A DNA stretch of 13,534 nt. It comes from DATHNF01 sp035486285 (lineage in GTDB: Bacteria; Patescibacteriota; Saccharimonadia; Saccharimonadales; UBA4665). The stretch covers positions 1-13,534 of the forward strand of contig DATHNF010000002.1 of NCBI GenBank assembly GCA_035486285.1, written 5' to 3'. Numbering within the stretch: position 1 is the first letter of the stretch; the number at the start of each line of letters is the position of its first letter. The position numbers and the translations under genes are program-made. Positions 6,114-12,557 of this stretch are shown here, one piece after another. A model generated the notes under the pieces. It made no database searches. It worked only from the letters and a program-made list of their open reading frames with translations, and was not told the origin of the DNA.

Positions 6114-7397
6114 TTACGGTTGGTCTTTGGGGCGGAAGATAGTACCTGGTTCTGGCCCGTGCGGATTTGACAACCGACTAAGCCGCGTGGCCATGTCTGT
6201 ATCCGGCGCTGACGGATCTGCAGGTGGCAATGTGACTGGTGCTGGATGATCCGTCATATTACCGCCCGGAGAAACAGGAGCAGGGGGAGTAGGCCAACCA
6301 GCTGGAGCTGGGGTCGGACCGCCAGGGCGACCACCAAATAAGTGACGCAAGAAGTCGCCCGCTGATGGCCCGAAGAAGTTAATGCCCAGTCCCGTGAGCA
6401 AGATGATGCCAAAAACCAAGAGGTAGAGCCAAGTAAGGTTAGTAGACTTTGAAGCAGCATTCTTGATAACCAGGTGCTGGGTGGCCTGTTTGGTTGCGCC
6501 GTTGGTGTAGTACGTTTTGCTGACTAGGCTATAGGTACCGTTCTTGAGCTTACTAGTGTTAATGTTGTACTTGTATGGAGGCTTCGTTTCGGTATCGACC
6601 AGCTTTCCGCCAAGATAGTACTCAACCTTGTTGACGCCGTCGGATTGTACGGTAGTTGGCTCAACGCTAACTGGTGCGGTGACACCAACAGAGCCATTGT
6701 CAGGCACTGTAACAGGGGTGGTACCACCGGCGCTAGAGCCGCTACTACTACCGGAGCTGGAACCGGAAGTTGTTGTTGGCGCAACACTGATACTGGTACT
6801 TTTGTGGTTAGTGGTCACAGGGGTAGGAGCTGGTGTAGGAGAGGATGTAGGGCCAGGTGTGGGCGTAGGAGTGGGCGTGGAGGTCGACGGAGCACTCAAG
6901 GTGTATGTGGCACTCGGAGATGTAGTTAATACATTGCCCGATATAGAAGTTACGCCAGGCGGCAAGATATATGAATTAGGCGAAGCCGCAAAACTAACGG
7001 TAGCCGAGCCGGCACTTACTACCTTAAAGGTAATGGTGGTGACAGTACCAGTGCTGCTGCCACCTAGCTGGGAGCGAGTAATCGTTACACTGTTACCAGT
7101 GGCGGCATCACTGCCATTTGGATTAAAGCTGAACGGCGCCACGGTGGTGTCACCGACAAATTGTAAACTAGATGGGAATTGGACAACTGCCTGAACGGTT
7201 GTCGCGGCAGTACCGCTCTCCTGGACTGCAACAGTAAAGCTGCTCCCGACACTGTAGCTGCCACTACCTGGGCTGAACGTCAAGCTGCCGGTGGCAGCAT
7301 AGCTAGCACGCATCAAACTAAAGCCCGCAATAGCGACAATCAACACTGCCACGACTAGTTTTGTGCGCGTTATAGTACGGACGATTGCTGTTTTCAT
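6114..7397 (-). CDS. Membrane-anchored cohesin-domain surface protein
   Basis: The protein has 427 residues. It has a signal peptide (hydrophobic 13-29, likely cut after A-S-Y-A). A cohesin-type beta-sandwich follows (about 36-168), with SLTFSPGSGSYSVGSSFTV at the start and V-Q-A-V-V-Q-F-P-S-S-L-Q-F-V-G as the signature strand. Next come a Pro-Thr repeat linker (172-193), a Ser-Gly linker (208-226) and an Ig-like domain (about 228-312, with V-N-K-V-E-Y-Y-L-G-G-K-L-V). One transmembrane helix (about 321-343) and a Pro-rich, presumably cytoplasmic tail of about 84 residues complete it. Cohesins bind dockerins with high affinity. The gene directly upstream encodes a dockerin protein and overlaps by ATGA, so the two are translationally coupled. 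The ATG at 7397 is preferred over a TTG at 7412. The probable role is to hold the dockerin protein on the cell surface. Confidence 0.85.
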   Translation of the reverse strand: MKTAIVRTITRTKLVVAVLIVAIAGFSLMRASYAATGSLTFSPGSGSYSVGSSFTVAVQESGTAATTVQAVVQFPSSLQFVGDTTVAPFSFNPNGSDAATGNSVTITRSQLGGSSTGTVTTITFKVVSAGSATVSFAASPNSYILPPGVTSISGNVLTTSPSATYTLSAPSTSTPTPTPTPGPTSSPTPAPTPVTTNHKSTSISVAPTTTSGSSSGSSSGSSAGGTTPVTVPDNGSVGVTAPVSVEPTTVQSDGVNKVEYYLGGKLVDTETKPPYKYNINTSKLKNGTYSLVSKTYYTNGATKQATQHLVIKNAASKSTNLTWLYLLVFGIILLTGLGINFFGPSAGDFLRHLFGGRPGGPTPAPAGWPTPPAPVSPGGNMTDHPAPVTLPPADPSAPDTDMATRLSRLSNPHGPEPGTIFRPKDQP

Positions 7398-9892
7398 AAT
7401 GATTTGCCCCAATTAGTTGCCAAGGCGTTTAAGTCAAAGCCATTGATTGTAGTGTCGCCATTAGCGTCACCCCCCGTGGGTAGCATACTGGTCGTGAGCC
7501 AATTGGTGGCCAACGCATTCAGATCAAAGCCATTGACCGTCAAGTCACAGTTGAAGTCTCCAGCTAGGCCACCACTAGATGTCGGCACAGAAACAGTAGC
7601 TGCCGGGCCTTCGCCGGCACTGTTAAAGGCTTTGACCGTTACAGTATACGTAACAGCCGGGGCTAGGCAGCTCAGTGTGCCGCCGGTAGAGGTGAAAGTA
7701 TCCTTACTGGATGTATCCAGGACACCATTTATATAGACATGGTAACCAGTCACGCTACCGGTGGAGGGAGCAGTCCAAGTCAGGTTGGCTGATTGCGAGG
7801 CAACAATCGGAGCTGTTGGGCTTCGGGGAGCTGAAGGAGCAGCTCCGCTAGCAGCTAGTGTCTGTACAGAGTTGGAGTTAGTTTTAGTACTCTCATTACC
7901 GGCACCATCAAGAGCGCTGACTTGGTAAGTATAGCTAGTGCTGGCGGCAACGTTTGTGTCGCCGTAACTGAGAGTGGTTGTGCCGGTAATGGTAGTAAGC
8001 AAGGTGAAGTTGCTGCAACTACTGCCAACACAGCGATAAATCTTATAACCCGTCACAGCAATATTGTCGCTAGCAGCAGGCCAACTCAAGCTAACCTGTG
8101 TGCTACTAGTTGCAGTAGCGGTCAGGCTGGTTGGCGCAGTTGGAGCCGTAGTATCGGCTAGAGTGGGTACAGTAATATGAGCAGCGGTTTGGGTTTTGTC
8201 TGAGGTGTGGCCGCTAGTGTCAAATGCCTCAACAGCGTAGACATAGCTAGTGTTGGGTGTTAGCCCAGTAATAGTCGCAGTAAGGGTTGTGGTGCCAGTA
8301 ATAGTAGCGCCGCTAACCAAGGTATATGTAGAACCATTAACCTGGTAAACATGATATCCGTTAAGGGTACAGCCAGTGCTAGCCGTGCTGGCTGTCCAGT
8401 GGAAGCTGACACTCGTAACAGTAGTCGTGCCCGCGGCCGGTGTGCCTGGCTGTGAAGGATTGCCGCTACAAGTTGGTGCTGGCGTGGTGGCGTTGTCGGT
8501 GTTGCTTGGGGCGCTTTCGTTCCCGTTATTATCTACAGCCGTGACAACATAATTATAGGCGGTGCTGGCGGACACCGTAGTGTCACTGTAAGAAGTGCCG
8601 GTCACAGGCGTGCCACCATTAATGGGCGCATTCGCCGTATTGGGCGTGCAGGTAGATCCCGTACATCGATAGACATTATAGCCATCGATACCGACACCAC
8701 CCGGATTGGGCAGGTCACCATTGCCTGTCCAGCTCAAGTTAACCTGGCTGGCATTGGCAGGTGTAGCAGTTAAACTACTCGGCGCATTTGGTGCTAGGTT
8801 ATCAACAACAGTCGTGAAGGTAGCTCCAGCGCTTTGACTAGATATATTGGAGCCACTGTCTACAGCTTCGACAGTATACGTATTGCTACTACCGGCTGTC
8901 AGACCAGTGTCAGGGAAACTGTTCGTAGTCGGAGCACCGACTTGCGACCCATTTCGGAATACCTTATAGCCAGTGATACTACAGCCCGACGTTGGGCTGG
9001 GAGCTGTCCAGCTGAGGCCAATGGTGGTATATGTAGAGCTGGTTTTGGTCAGACCGGTTGGGGCGGCCAGCGTACCGGATGTACAAGTCGGGGCGTTATT
9101 CACCGTCACGGTAACAGCGCTACTTGTTCCAATATTATTTGAGGGATCGTAAGCTTTGGCGGTAATACTGTGGCTACCGTTAGCTACCGTCGTGGTGTTC
9201 CAGCTAAACGTATACGGGCTGGTTGTGTCAGTTCCTAGCAACGTGGTACCGTCATAAAACTCTACTTTGCTCACTGTGCCGCTATCGTCACTGGCAGTGG
9301 CCGTCAGGCTCGTCGTACCAGATACCGTTGCCCCGTTGGCTGGAGCAGTTACCGAAACAGTGGGAGGGGTAGTGTCGGTAGAAGTAGCACAGTCAGTATT
9401 ATTTGGATTGCAGCTGGGGTCAGATAAAAATTCAATACTGTCGAGCGCCGCCCCGCTCTGAGTACCGGTTACTACAAGCGTATGGTTGGCTTGGGTGAAA
9501 GTTGGGGTCGTAAGGCCTGCCGTGGCATCCACCCACGTCCAGGTATTAGCCGCAGTAATAGACGCTCCACTAACGGCATAGCAATTAGTCCCGGTAGCGT
9601 TATCCATATTAAGTAGAAGAGGTGAACTGGATGATACCGAAGGCACTTGTACTCGTACCCAAATGTGGTAAGTTGAAGCTGCCGGGATAGCTACCGACAT
9701 AGTATCCGTACCGTAAGTCGTACCTGTTGGCGTGCAGACAGATAGAGCAGCAGCCGTAGCTTTGTCACCCTGAGTAAGTACACTTCCCCCCAGCAAGCCG
9801 GCGACTAGTAATAAGAATAATACAACCGCCTTAAAGGCTGGCAGTTTGACTCTAGATGGTAATTGCGTGACCCTCATGTGATTTTGCCGCAT
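7394..9892 (-). CDS. Secreted multidomain fibronectin III / Ig protein with C-terminal type I dockerin
   Basis: The protein has 832 residues. A basic N-terminus and hydrophobic segment (20-40) form a signal peptide. Residues about 50-160 are a jelly-roll-like domain (YHIWVRVQVP, T-W-T-W-V-D, LDSIEFL), similar in style to carbohydrate-binding modules. Residues 174-266 are a bacterial Ig-like domain (VEFYDGTTLLGTDTTSPYTF). Five fibronectin type III domains follow, at about 276-361, 366-470, 480-575, 583-679 and 686-771. Residues 778-832 are a type I dockerin with two near-identical repeats (778-798 and 808-828) ending in NGFDLNALATNW. Each has the D-x-N-x-D calcium-loop pattern with a later Asp. 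No catalytic domain is seen, so it is more likely an adhesin or scaffold than an enzyme. A weak AGGCG precedes the ATG at 9892; the ATG at 9877 is an alternative. It is the first gene of the operon with the cohesin gene. Confidence 0.9.
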   Translation of the reverse strand: MRQNHMRVTQLPSRVKLPAFKAVVLFLLLVAGLLGGSVLTQGDKATAAALSVCTPTGTTYGTDTMSVAIPAASTYHIWVRVQVPSVSSSSPLLLNMDNATGTNCYAVSGASITAANTWTWVDATAGLTTPTFTQANHTLVVTGTQSGAALDSIEFLSDPSCNPNNTDCATSTDTTPPTVSVTAPANGATVSGTTSLTATASDDSGTVSKVEFYDGTTLLGTDTTSPYTFSWNTTTVANGSHSITAKAYDPSNNIGTSSAVTVTVNNAPTCTSGTLAAPTGLTKTSSTYTTIGLSWTAPSPTSGCSITGYKVFRNGSQVGAPTTNSFPDTGLTAGSSNTYTVEAVDSGSNISSQSAGATFTTVVDNLAPNAPSSLTATPANASQVNLSWTGNGDLPNPGGVGIDGYNVYRCTGSTCTPNTANAPINGGTPVTGTSYSDTTVSASTAYNYVVTAVDNNGNESAPSNTDNATTPAPTCSGNPSQPGTPAAGTTTVTSVSFHWTASTASTGCTLNGYHVYQVNGSTYTLVSGATITGTTTLTATITGLTPNTSYVYAVEAFDTSGHTSDKTQTAAHITVPTLADTTAPTAPTSLTATATSSTQVSLSWPAASDNIAVTGYKIYRCVGSSCSNFTLLTTITGTTTLSYGDTNVAASTSYTYQVSALDGAGNESTKTNSNSVQTLAASGAAPSAPRSPTAPIVASQSANLTWTAPSTGSVTGYHVYINGVLDTSSKDTFTSTGGTLSCLAPAVTYTVTVKAFNSAGEGPAATVSVPTSSGGLAGDFNCDLTVNGFDLNALATNWLTTSMLPTGGDANGDTTINGFDLNALATNWGKSL

Positions 9893-9920
9893 TAATCGCC
9901 TGTGTATTTTGTGCTTTGGT

Positions 9921-9935
9921 CTCTTATAATAAGAG
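9921..9935. promoter_or_regulatory. Second inverted repeat at the -10/start region
   Basis: CTCTTAT (9921-9927) and ATAAGAG (9929-9935) are a perfect 7-bp inverted repeat around one base. They cover the end of the -10 box and the predicted transcription start. It could be another operator or a 5' RNA hairpin on the transcript. Confidence 0.4.
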
Positions 9936-9961
9936 TATAGCTAAATAATCTGGGGTGTCAA
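9934..9961 (-). promoter_or_regulatory. Promoter of the dockerin-cohesin operon
   Basis: On the minus strand, TTGACA (9961-9956), a 16-nt spacer and TATACT (9939-9934) form a strong promoter. The predicted start near 9927 gives a leader of about 35 nt. Both promoter boxes are touched by inverted repeats, described separately. Confidence 0.7.
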
Positions 9962-9972
9962 TATACACCCCA
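9951..9972. promoter_or_regulatory. Perfect inverted repeat over the -35 box, candidate operator
   Basis: TGGGGTGT (9951-9958) and ACACCCCA (9965-9972) form a perfect 8-bp inverted repeat with a 6-bp centre. The dockerin promoter's -35 hexamer lies inside it. Directly next to it is an 8-bp self-palindrome, GTGCGCAC (9973-9980). Symmetry at this spot suits a dimeric repressor. Confidence 0.5.
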
Positions 9973-10083
9973 GTGCGCACGCATCCTCCCCTGCTCCCTC
10001 ATGAAGTATGAGAGTTTGAAGGACAGTATTGTAAATTACGTGGTCGGCAGACTAATACTGCTGACGAACCTATATTACTACAG

Positions 10084-10200
10084 ATGTATGAAGCCTTGCT
10101 AAACCACCAGAGCTTCAAAGAAAGTTTGGACAGCCTGAACCACTTAGTAGAAACATTAAGTCCGCATAGCCTAACACCTGAAAAACAGTTTCTGATATGA
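10084..10200 (+). CDS. Possible 38-residue protein or 3' remnant of a broken gene
   Basis: The frame codes for a helical, amphipathic-looking peptide (MYEALLNHQSFKESLDSL, then a Leu-rich tail) and stops 7 nt before the next ORF. TATATT (10071-10076) ends 7 nt before the ATG, consistent with a leaderless start, but there is no good -35. The same frame stays open upstream to 10012 with plausible codons (including D-E-P-I-L-L-Q) and then meets a stop at 10009. An alternative is therefore the 3' end of a gene that lost its front at the edge of the accessory island. No family is recognised. Confidence 0.35.
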   Translation: MYEALLNHQSFKESLDSLNHLVETLSPHSLTPEKQFLI

Positions 10201-10207
10201 TAATGCT

Positions 10208-10390
10208 ATGCAGAATGATGAACCAGATAATAATGACTCAGGTAGTAACAGCAACCCAAGTATTAACGCTGATGAACCTGCAAAGCCAGAAACGCCTTAT
10301 ACAGCACCTGACGGACGTGAGCATATCCTAGACTTTGATGATGAAAAGATTAACACCAAATCACCCCAGTCAGACAACACCAAAAAGTAG
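10208..10390 (+). CDS. Small acidic hydrophilic protein, unknown
   Basis: The protein has 60 residues, rich in Asn, Asp, Ser, Pro and Lys, with no hydrophobic segment and probably mostly disordered. The middle reads Y-T-A-P-D-G-R-E-H-I-L-D-F-D-D-E, its most conserved-looking part. The ATG has no Shine-Dalgarno sequence. TATGAT (10196-10201) ends 6 nt before it, overlapping the previous stop, and could serve as a -10 box; coupling to the 38-aa ORF is the other option. Function is not known. Confidence 0.45.
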   Translation: MQNDEPDNNDSGSNSNPSINADEPAKPETPYTAPDGREHILDFDDEKINTKSPQSDNTKK

Positions 10391-10443
10391 TTTGTAGTAT
10401 TAACCAATAAAGTGTAGAACCTAGACTAGCTATATATGCAAGT

Positions 10444-10470
10444 GAACTAGAAAAAGTTTAGTTCTAGTTC
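10444..10470. terminator. 9-bp perfect hairpin directly after the 316-aa gene
   Basis: GAACTAGAA (10444-10452) and TTCTAGTTC (10462-10470) form a perfect 9-bp stem with a 9-nt loop. It abuts the stop codon of the minus-strand gene ending at 10471. It lies between two convergent transcription units, so it may end one or both. The stem is AT-rich and no U-tract follows on the minus strand. Confidence 0.4.
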
Positions 10471-11421
10471 TTACTTATTGCTGACACTAAGTGAACCAAA
10501 GACGGTCTGCATATCGTTCTGATAGTCAGCAAGGTTAAAAATAGGTGTGGTGGCTTGACCTTGAGAGTTAATGCTGAAGTTTTCATTTATTGAAATTAAA
10601 AACACTCCACCTGCTTTTTGACTGGCAAAAGCTGTTACATAGCCAATGACCGAATTATTAGTGCCTATATTACCAGGTATGGCACATACATTGGCGTTAG
10701 CGTCCAAGTCAGTAACATACACAGTAAATCCGCTTGTCTCACCAGAGGCTGAGCAAGTGCTATATGTATCTAAAAGCTGCTTACCAGCACTTGTGTTAGC
10801 AAACGATAATGGGTAAGCACCCACTAACATAGCCAGATAGGTCTTACCACCTATAACAGGTGATAGCAGGGTCGTTTCTGGTTTTAGTGGTGTTTGTCCT
10901 GGCGGTGTTACGGGAGTATAAGAGCCAATTTTAGAGCCTCTGTAGAACTTAACAGTACATACATGGGTTTTACAAGTAGGATAGTTGTATGTAGTAAACT
11001 TTTGCCTAAATACTGTGGCTCTGATATTTTGATTTGTCGCCAGAACTGTTCCTGCTGCTGCAAGTACAATGACCAATAAAGACCACTTTATTATCCTTGC
11101 CCAAGGTAGATGACGTTTCTCTTGCAGTGTCTGGCTATTGGCTGAAAAGGACACAGGTTGACCGTCAACGTGCATTGCGGTTGGATTAGGCGTTGCGTTA
11201 TTAGGGGGGGATATATAGCCATTATTTGTGTCTTGGGGTGGCGTACTAACAACAGGATTTGGAGCTTGACTTTGAGGCTCAGTATTCTGTGCTGAACTGA
11301 GGTTAGGGTCTGTAGGCTGAATGACTTTCATGCCACCACCAACTGGGCTGCTTGTCTGTACCGAGCTTGGTTCGCTTGAAGCACTTACTTGGTCTTGGGG
11401 TTGATTTTGGTCTGGTTGCAT
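10471..11421 (-). CDS. Single-pass membrane protein with Gln/Pro-rich cytoplasmic head, unknown
   Basis: The protein has 316 residues. Residues 1-100 are low-complexity (Gln, Pro, Ser, Asn), probably disordered and cytoplasmic. A basic K-R-H-L-P-W-A-R stretch precedes one transmembrane helix (about 112-128). The remaining 190 residues lie outside and look folded, with Cys150 and Cys155 (C-K-T-H-V-C) and further cysteines at about 220 and 245 that could form disulfides. No known family is recognised. The upstream small membrane gene ends 28 nt before it on the same strand, so they probably form an operon. The first ATG lacks a Shine-Dalgarno sequence; an internal ATG (residue 31) preceded by GGTGG is possible. 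Confidence 0.65.
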   Translation of the reverse strand: MQPDQNQPQDQVSASSEPSSVQTSSPVGGGMKVIQPTDPNLSSAQNTEPQSQAPNPVVSTPPQDTNNGYISPPNNATPNPTAMHVDGQPVSFSANSQTLQEKRHLPWARIIKWSLLVIVLAAAGTVLATNQNIRATVFRQKFTTYNYPTCKTHVCTVKFYRGSKIGSYTPVTPPGQTPLKPETTLLSPVIGGKTYLAMLVGAYPLSFANTSAGKQLLDTYSTCSASGETSGFTVYVTDLDANANVCAIPGNIGTNNSVIGYVTAFASQKAGGVFLISINENFSINSQGQATTPIFNLADYQNDMQTVFGSLSVSNK

Positions 11422-11449
11422 GTATCTGTTTTAGTTGTTGTAACTTATT

Positions 11450-11929
11450 CTATGCTCTTTTCACTGCCAGCACAATAACTAAGATAAGAGCTACTATACC
11501 AAATAAATACTGCGGTAGCTTAAAGTAAATAATTATAGCCGTTATTGCCCCCTCAATAATTAACCAAGTCCACCATGACATGCCTATATCGGACAAGAAC
11601 TTATTTTGATACTTTACGTCAGACTGTAGGTCTGGTGCATACTGCCCAGCGACACCATCAACAATAGCTACTTCCTCACGCTCTTTCTTATCGTCTTTAA
11701 GTATTGTCTGTGCAACTCGTTCAGCGTCTTGTGGGTCTTTTGCAAATGCAGCCGTTGCAGGGTCAGGTGGCTTAGGTTTAGAACCATATTGATACTGGTC
11801 AGCAGCTTGTTCTATGGCTGCGTCTTGATAACCCTGTTTAAGTAGTGCCTCTTTCGCCTGATAAAAAGTTAGCCCTTGGTCAGCATATTGTTTGAGCATT
11901 TCTACTATTTTTGGGTCTGCTTCTTGCAT
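11450..11929 (-). CDS. Small membrane protein with N-terminal helical motif and two C-terminal helices
   Basis: The protein has 159 residues from the ATG at 11929. The N-terminus (8-46) has a two-helix pattern (YADQGLTFYQAKEALLKQGY, then D-A-A-I-E-Q-A) that resembles the short UBA-like motif seen on many Patescibacteria membrane proteins. A charged region rich in Lys, Asp and Glu follows. Two transmembrane helices at about 117-136 and 140-157 end in a basic K-R-A tail. The ATG is chosen because TATACT (11941-11936) ends exactly 6 nt before it; the longer frame would start inside the -10 box. It is the first gene of a pair with the 316-aa protein and diverges from the helix-turn-helix gene at 12019. 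Function is unknown. Confidence 0.65.
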   Translation of the reverse strand: MQEADPKIVEMLKQYADQGLTFYQAKEALLKQGYQDAAIEQAADQYQYGSKPKPPDPATAAFAKDPQDAERVAQTILKDDKKEREEVAIVDGVAGQYAPDLQSDVKYQNKFLSDIGMSWWTWLIIEGAITAIIIYFKLPQYLFGIVALILVIVLAVKRA

Positions 11930-11935
11930 ACTAAC

Positions 11936-11941
11936 AGTATA
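11936..11941 (-). promoter_or_regulatory. -10 box of the membrane-protein pair, predicted leaderless
   Basis: TATACT on the minus strand, with 6 nt to the ATG at 11929. No convincing -35 hexamer is found 16-18 nt upstream. Confidence 0.45.
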
Positions 11942-11993
11942 AAGCAAATAGAAATGAGGCTTTGTTGGACTATTTTAGACGTATATTGTCTAG

Positions 11994-12010
11994 TATAATA
12001 AATGCAGAGG
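11994..12010 (+). promoter_or_regulatory. -10 box and Shine-Dalgarno of the helix-turn-helix gene
   Basis: TATAAT (11994-11999) would start transcription near 12006. AGAGG (12006-12010) lies 8 nt before the GTG start at 12019. The -35 region (TATTTT at 17 nt) is poor. The 89-bp gap to the divergent gene could hold a shared operator. Confidence 0.45.
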
Positions 12011-12018
12011 TAGAAACC

Positions 12019-12441
12019 GTGGCTATAACACAAAAAACCAGACAGCAGTTCGTAGAGCTTCGTGCAGAAGGCATGAGCTATGACAAGATTGCAAAGAAAT
12101 TGAGGGTTAGTAAAACTACCTTAGTTGCTTGGTCTAAAGAACATGAAGTAGATATAGCTAACCTAAAAACTATCGCCTTAGAAGCCCTACAGGAACGCTA
12201 TAAAGTCGGGCAGCAGCACAGACTAGAGCTGTGGTCAGAACAGCTTGAAATGGTTAGAAATGAGCTTAAAACAAGAGGCTTAGGCGACATACCAACCCCA
12301 AAACTAATTGAACTACTGGACGTACTAAGCCAAAAGCTAAAAGATGAAACAAGCCCAGTACGATTTAAGTCAGAGCCATACATTAAAAATGAGTTAGTGG
12401 ACTTTTCTAAAACTAAAACTAGCGACTATTGGAACGGTTGA
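12019..12441 (+). CDS. Helix-turn-helix protein, phage/element type
   Basis: The protein has 140 residues from GTG 12019. Residues 5-42 form a helix-turn-helix of the type found in small terminase subunits and transposase/resolvase tails (LRAEGMSYDKIAKKLRVSKT, then T-L-V-A-W-S). A long, charged helical region (about 46-112) could form a coiled coil or dimer, and the C-terminus is polar. The frame is open upstream to TTG 11962, but the -10 box sits within that extension, so the GTG with AGAGG is preferred. It stands 116 nt before the serine recombinase on the same strand. It may be an accessory or regulatory DNA-binding protein of the same element, though a terminase-like role cannot be excluded. 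Confidence 0.6.
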   Translation: MAITQKTRQQFVELRAEGMSYDKIAKKLRVSKTTLVAWSKEHEVDIANLKTIALEALQERYKVGQQHRLELWSEQLEMVRNELKTRGLGDIPTPKLIELLDVLSQKLKDETSPVRFKSEPYIKNELVDFSKTKTSDYWNG

Positions 12442-12519
12442 TACCAGAACTAGACTAAAACTGAACCACTTCAGCACCTTAACAATTTGACCACTAACAC
12501 CTTGGAAGTACGGTAAAAG

Positions 12520-12542
12520 TGGGGTATTTATGGGGTAAATTA
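12520..12542 (+). repeat. Tandem direct repeat upstream of the recombinase -10
   Basis: TGGGGTATTTA (12520-12530) is followed at once by TGGGGTAAATTA (12531-12542). The pair occupies the -35 region of the recombinase promoter, two bases before its -10 box. Tandem copies one helical turn apart suit an operator or activator site. The remaining 12442-12519 gap shows no ORF. Confidence 0.45.
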
Positions 12543-12544
12543 GC

Positions 12545-12550
12545 TATACT
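12545..12550 (+). promoter_or_regulatory. -10 box of the recombinase gene, predicted leaderless
   Basis: TATACT ends 7 nt before the ATG at 12558. No -35 hexamer is present; the tandem repeat replaces it, which suggests activator dependence. AAGG at 12553-12556 is too close to the ATG to be a normal Shine-Dalgarno site. Confidence 0.45.
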
Positions 12551-12557
12551 TTAAGGC

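Noticed and set aside
6835..6890. G-rich + strand tract as a G-quadruplex or regulatory repeat
   Set aside because: It is the complement of the Pro-Thr repeat linker codons and has only a few true GGG runs.
6628..7194. 188-residue open frame on the + strand inside the cohesin gene
   Set aside because: It is the antisense of Thr/Ser/Pro-rich codons, giving a Val/Gly-rich low-complexity translation, and has no ribosome-binding site or promoter.
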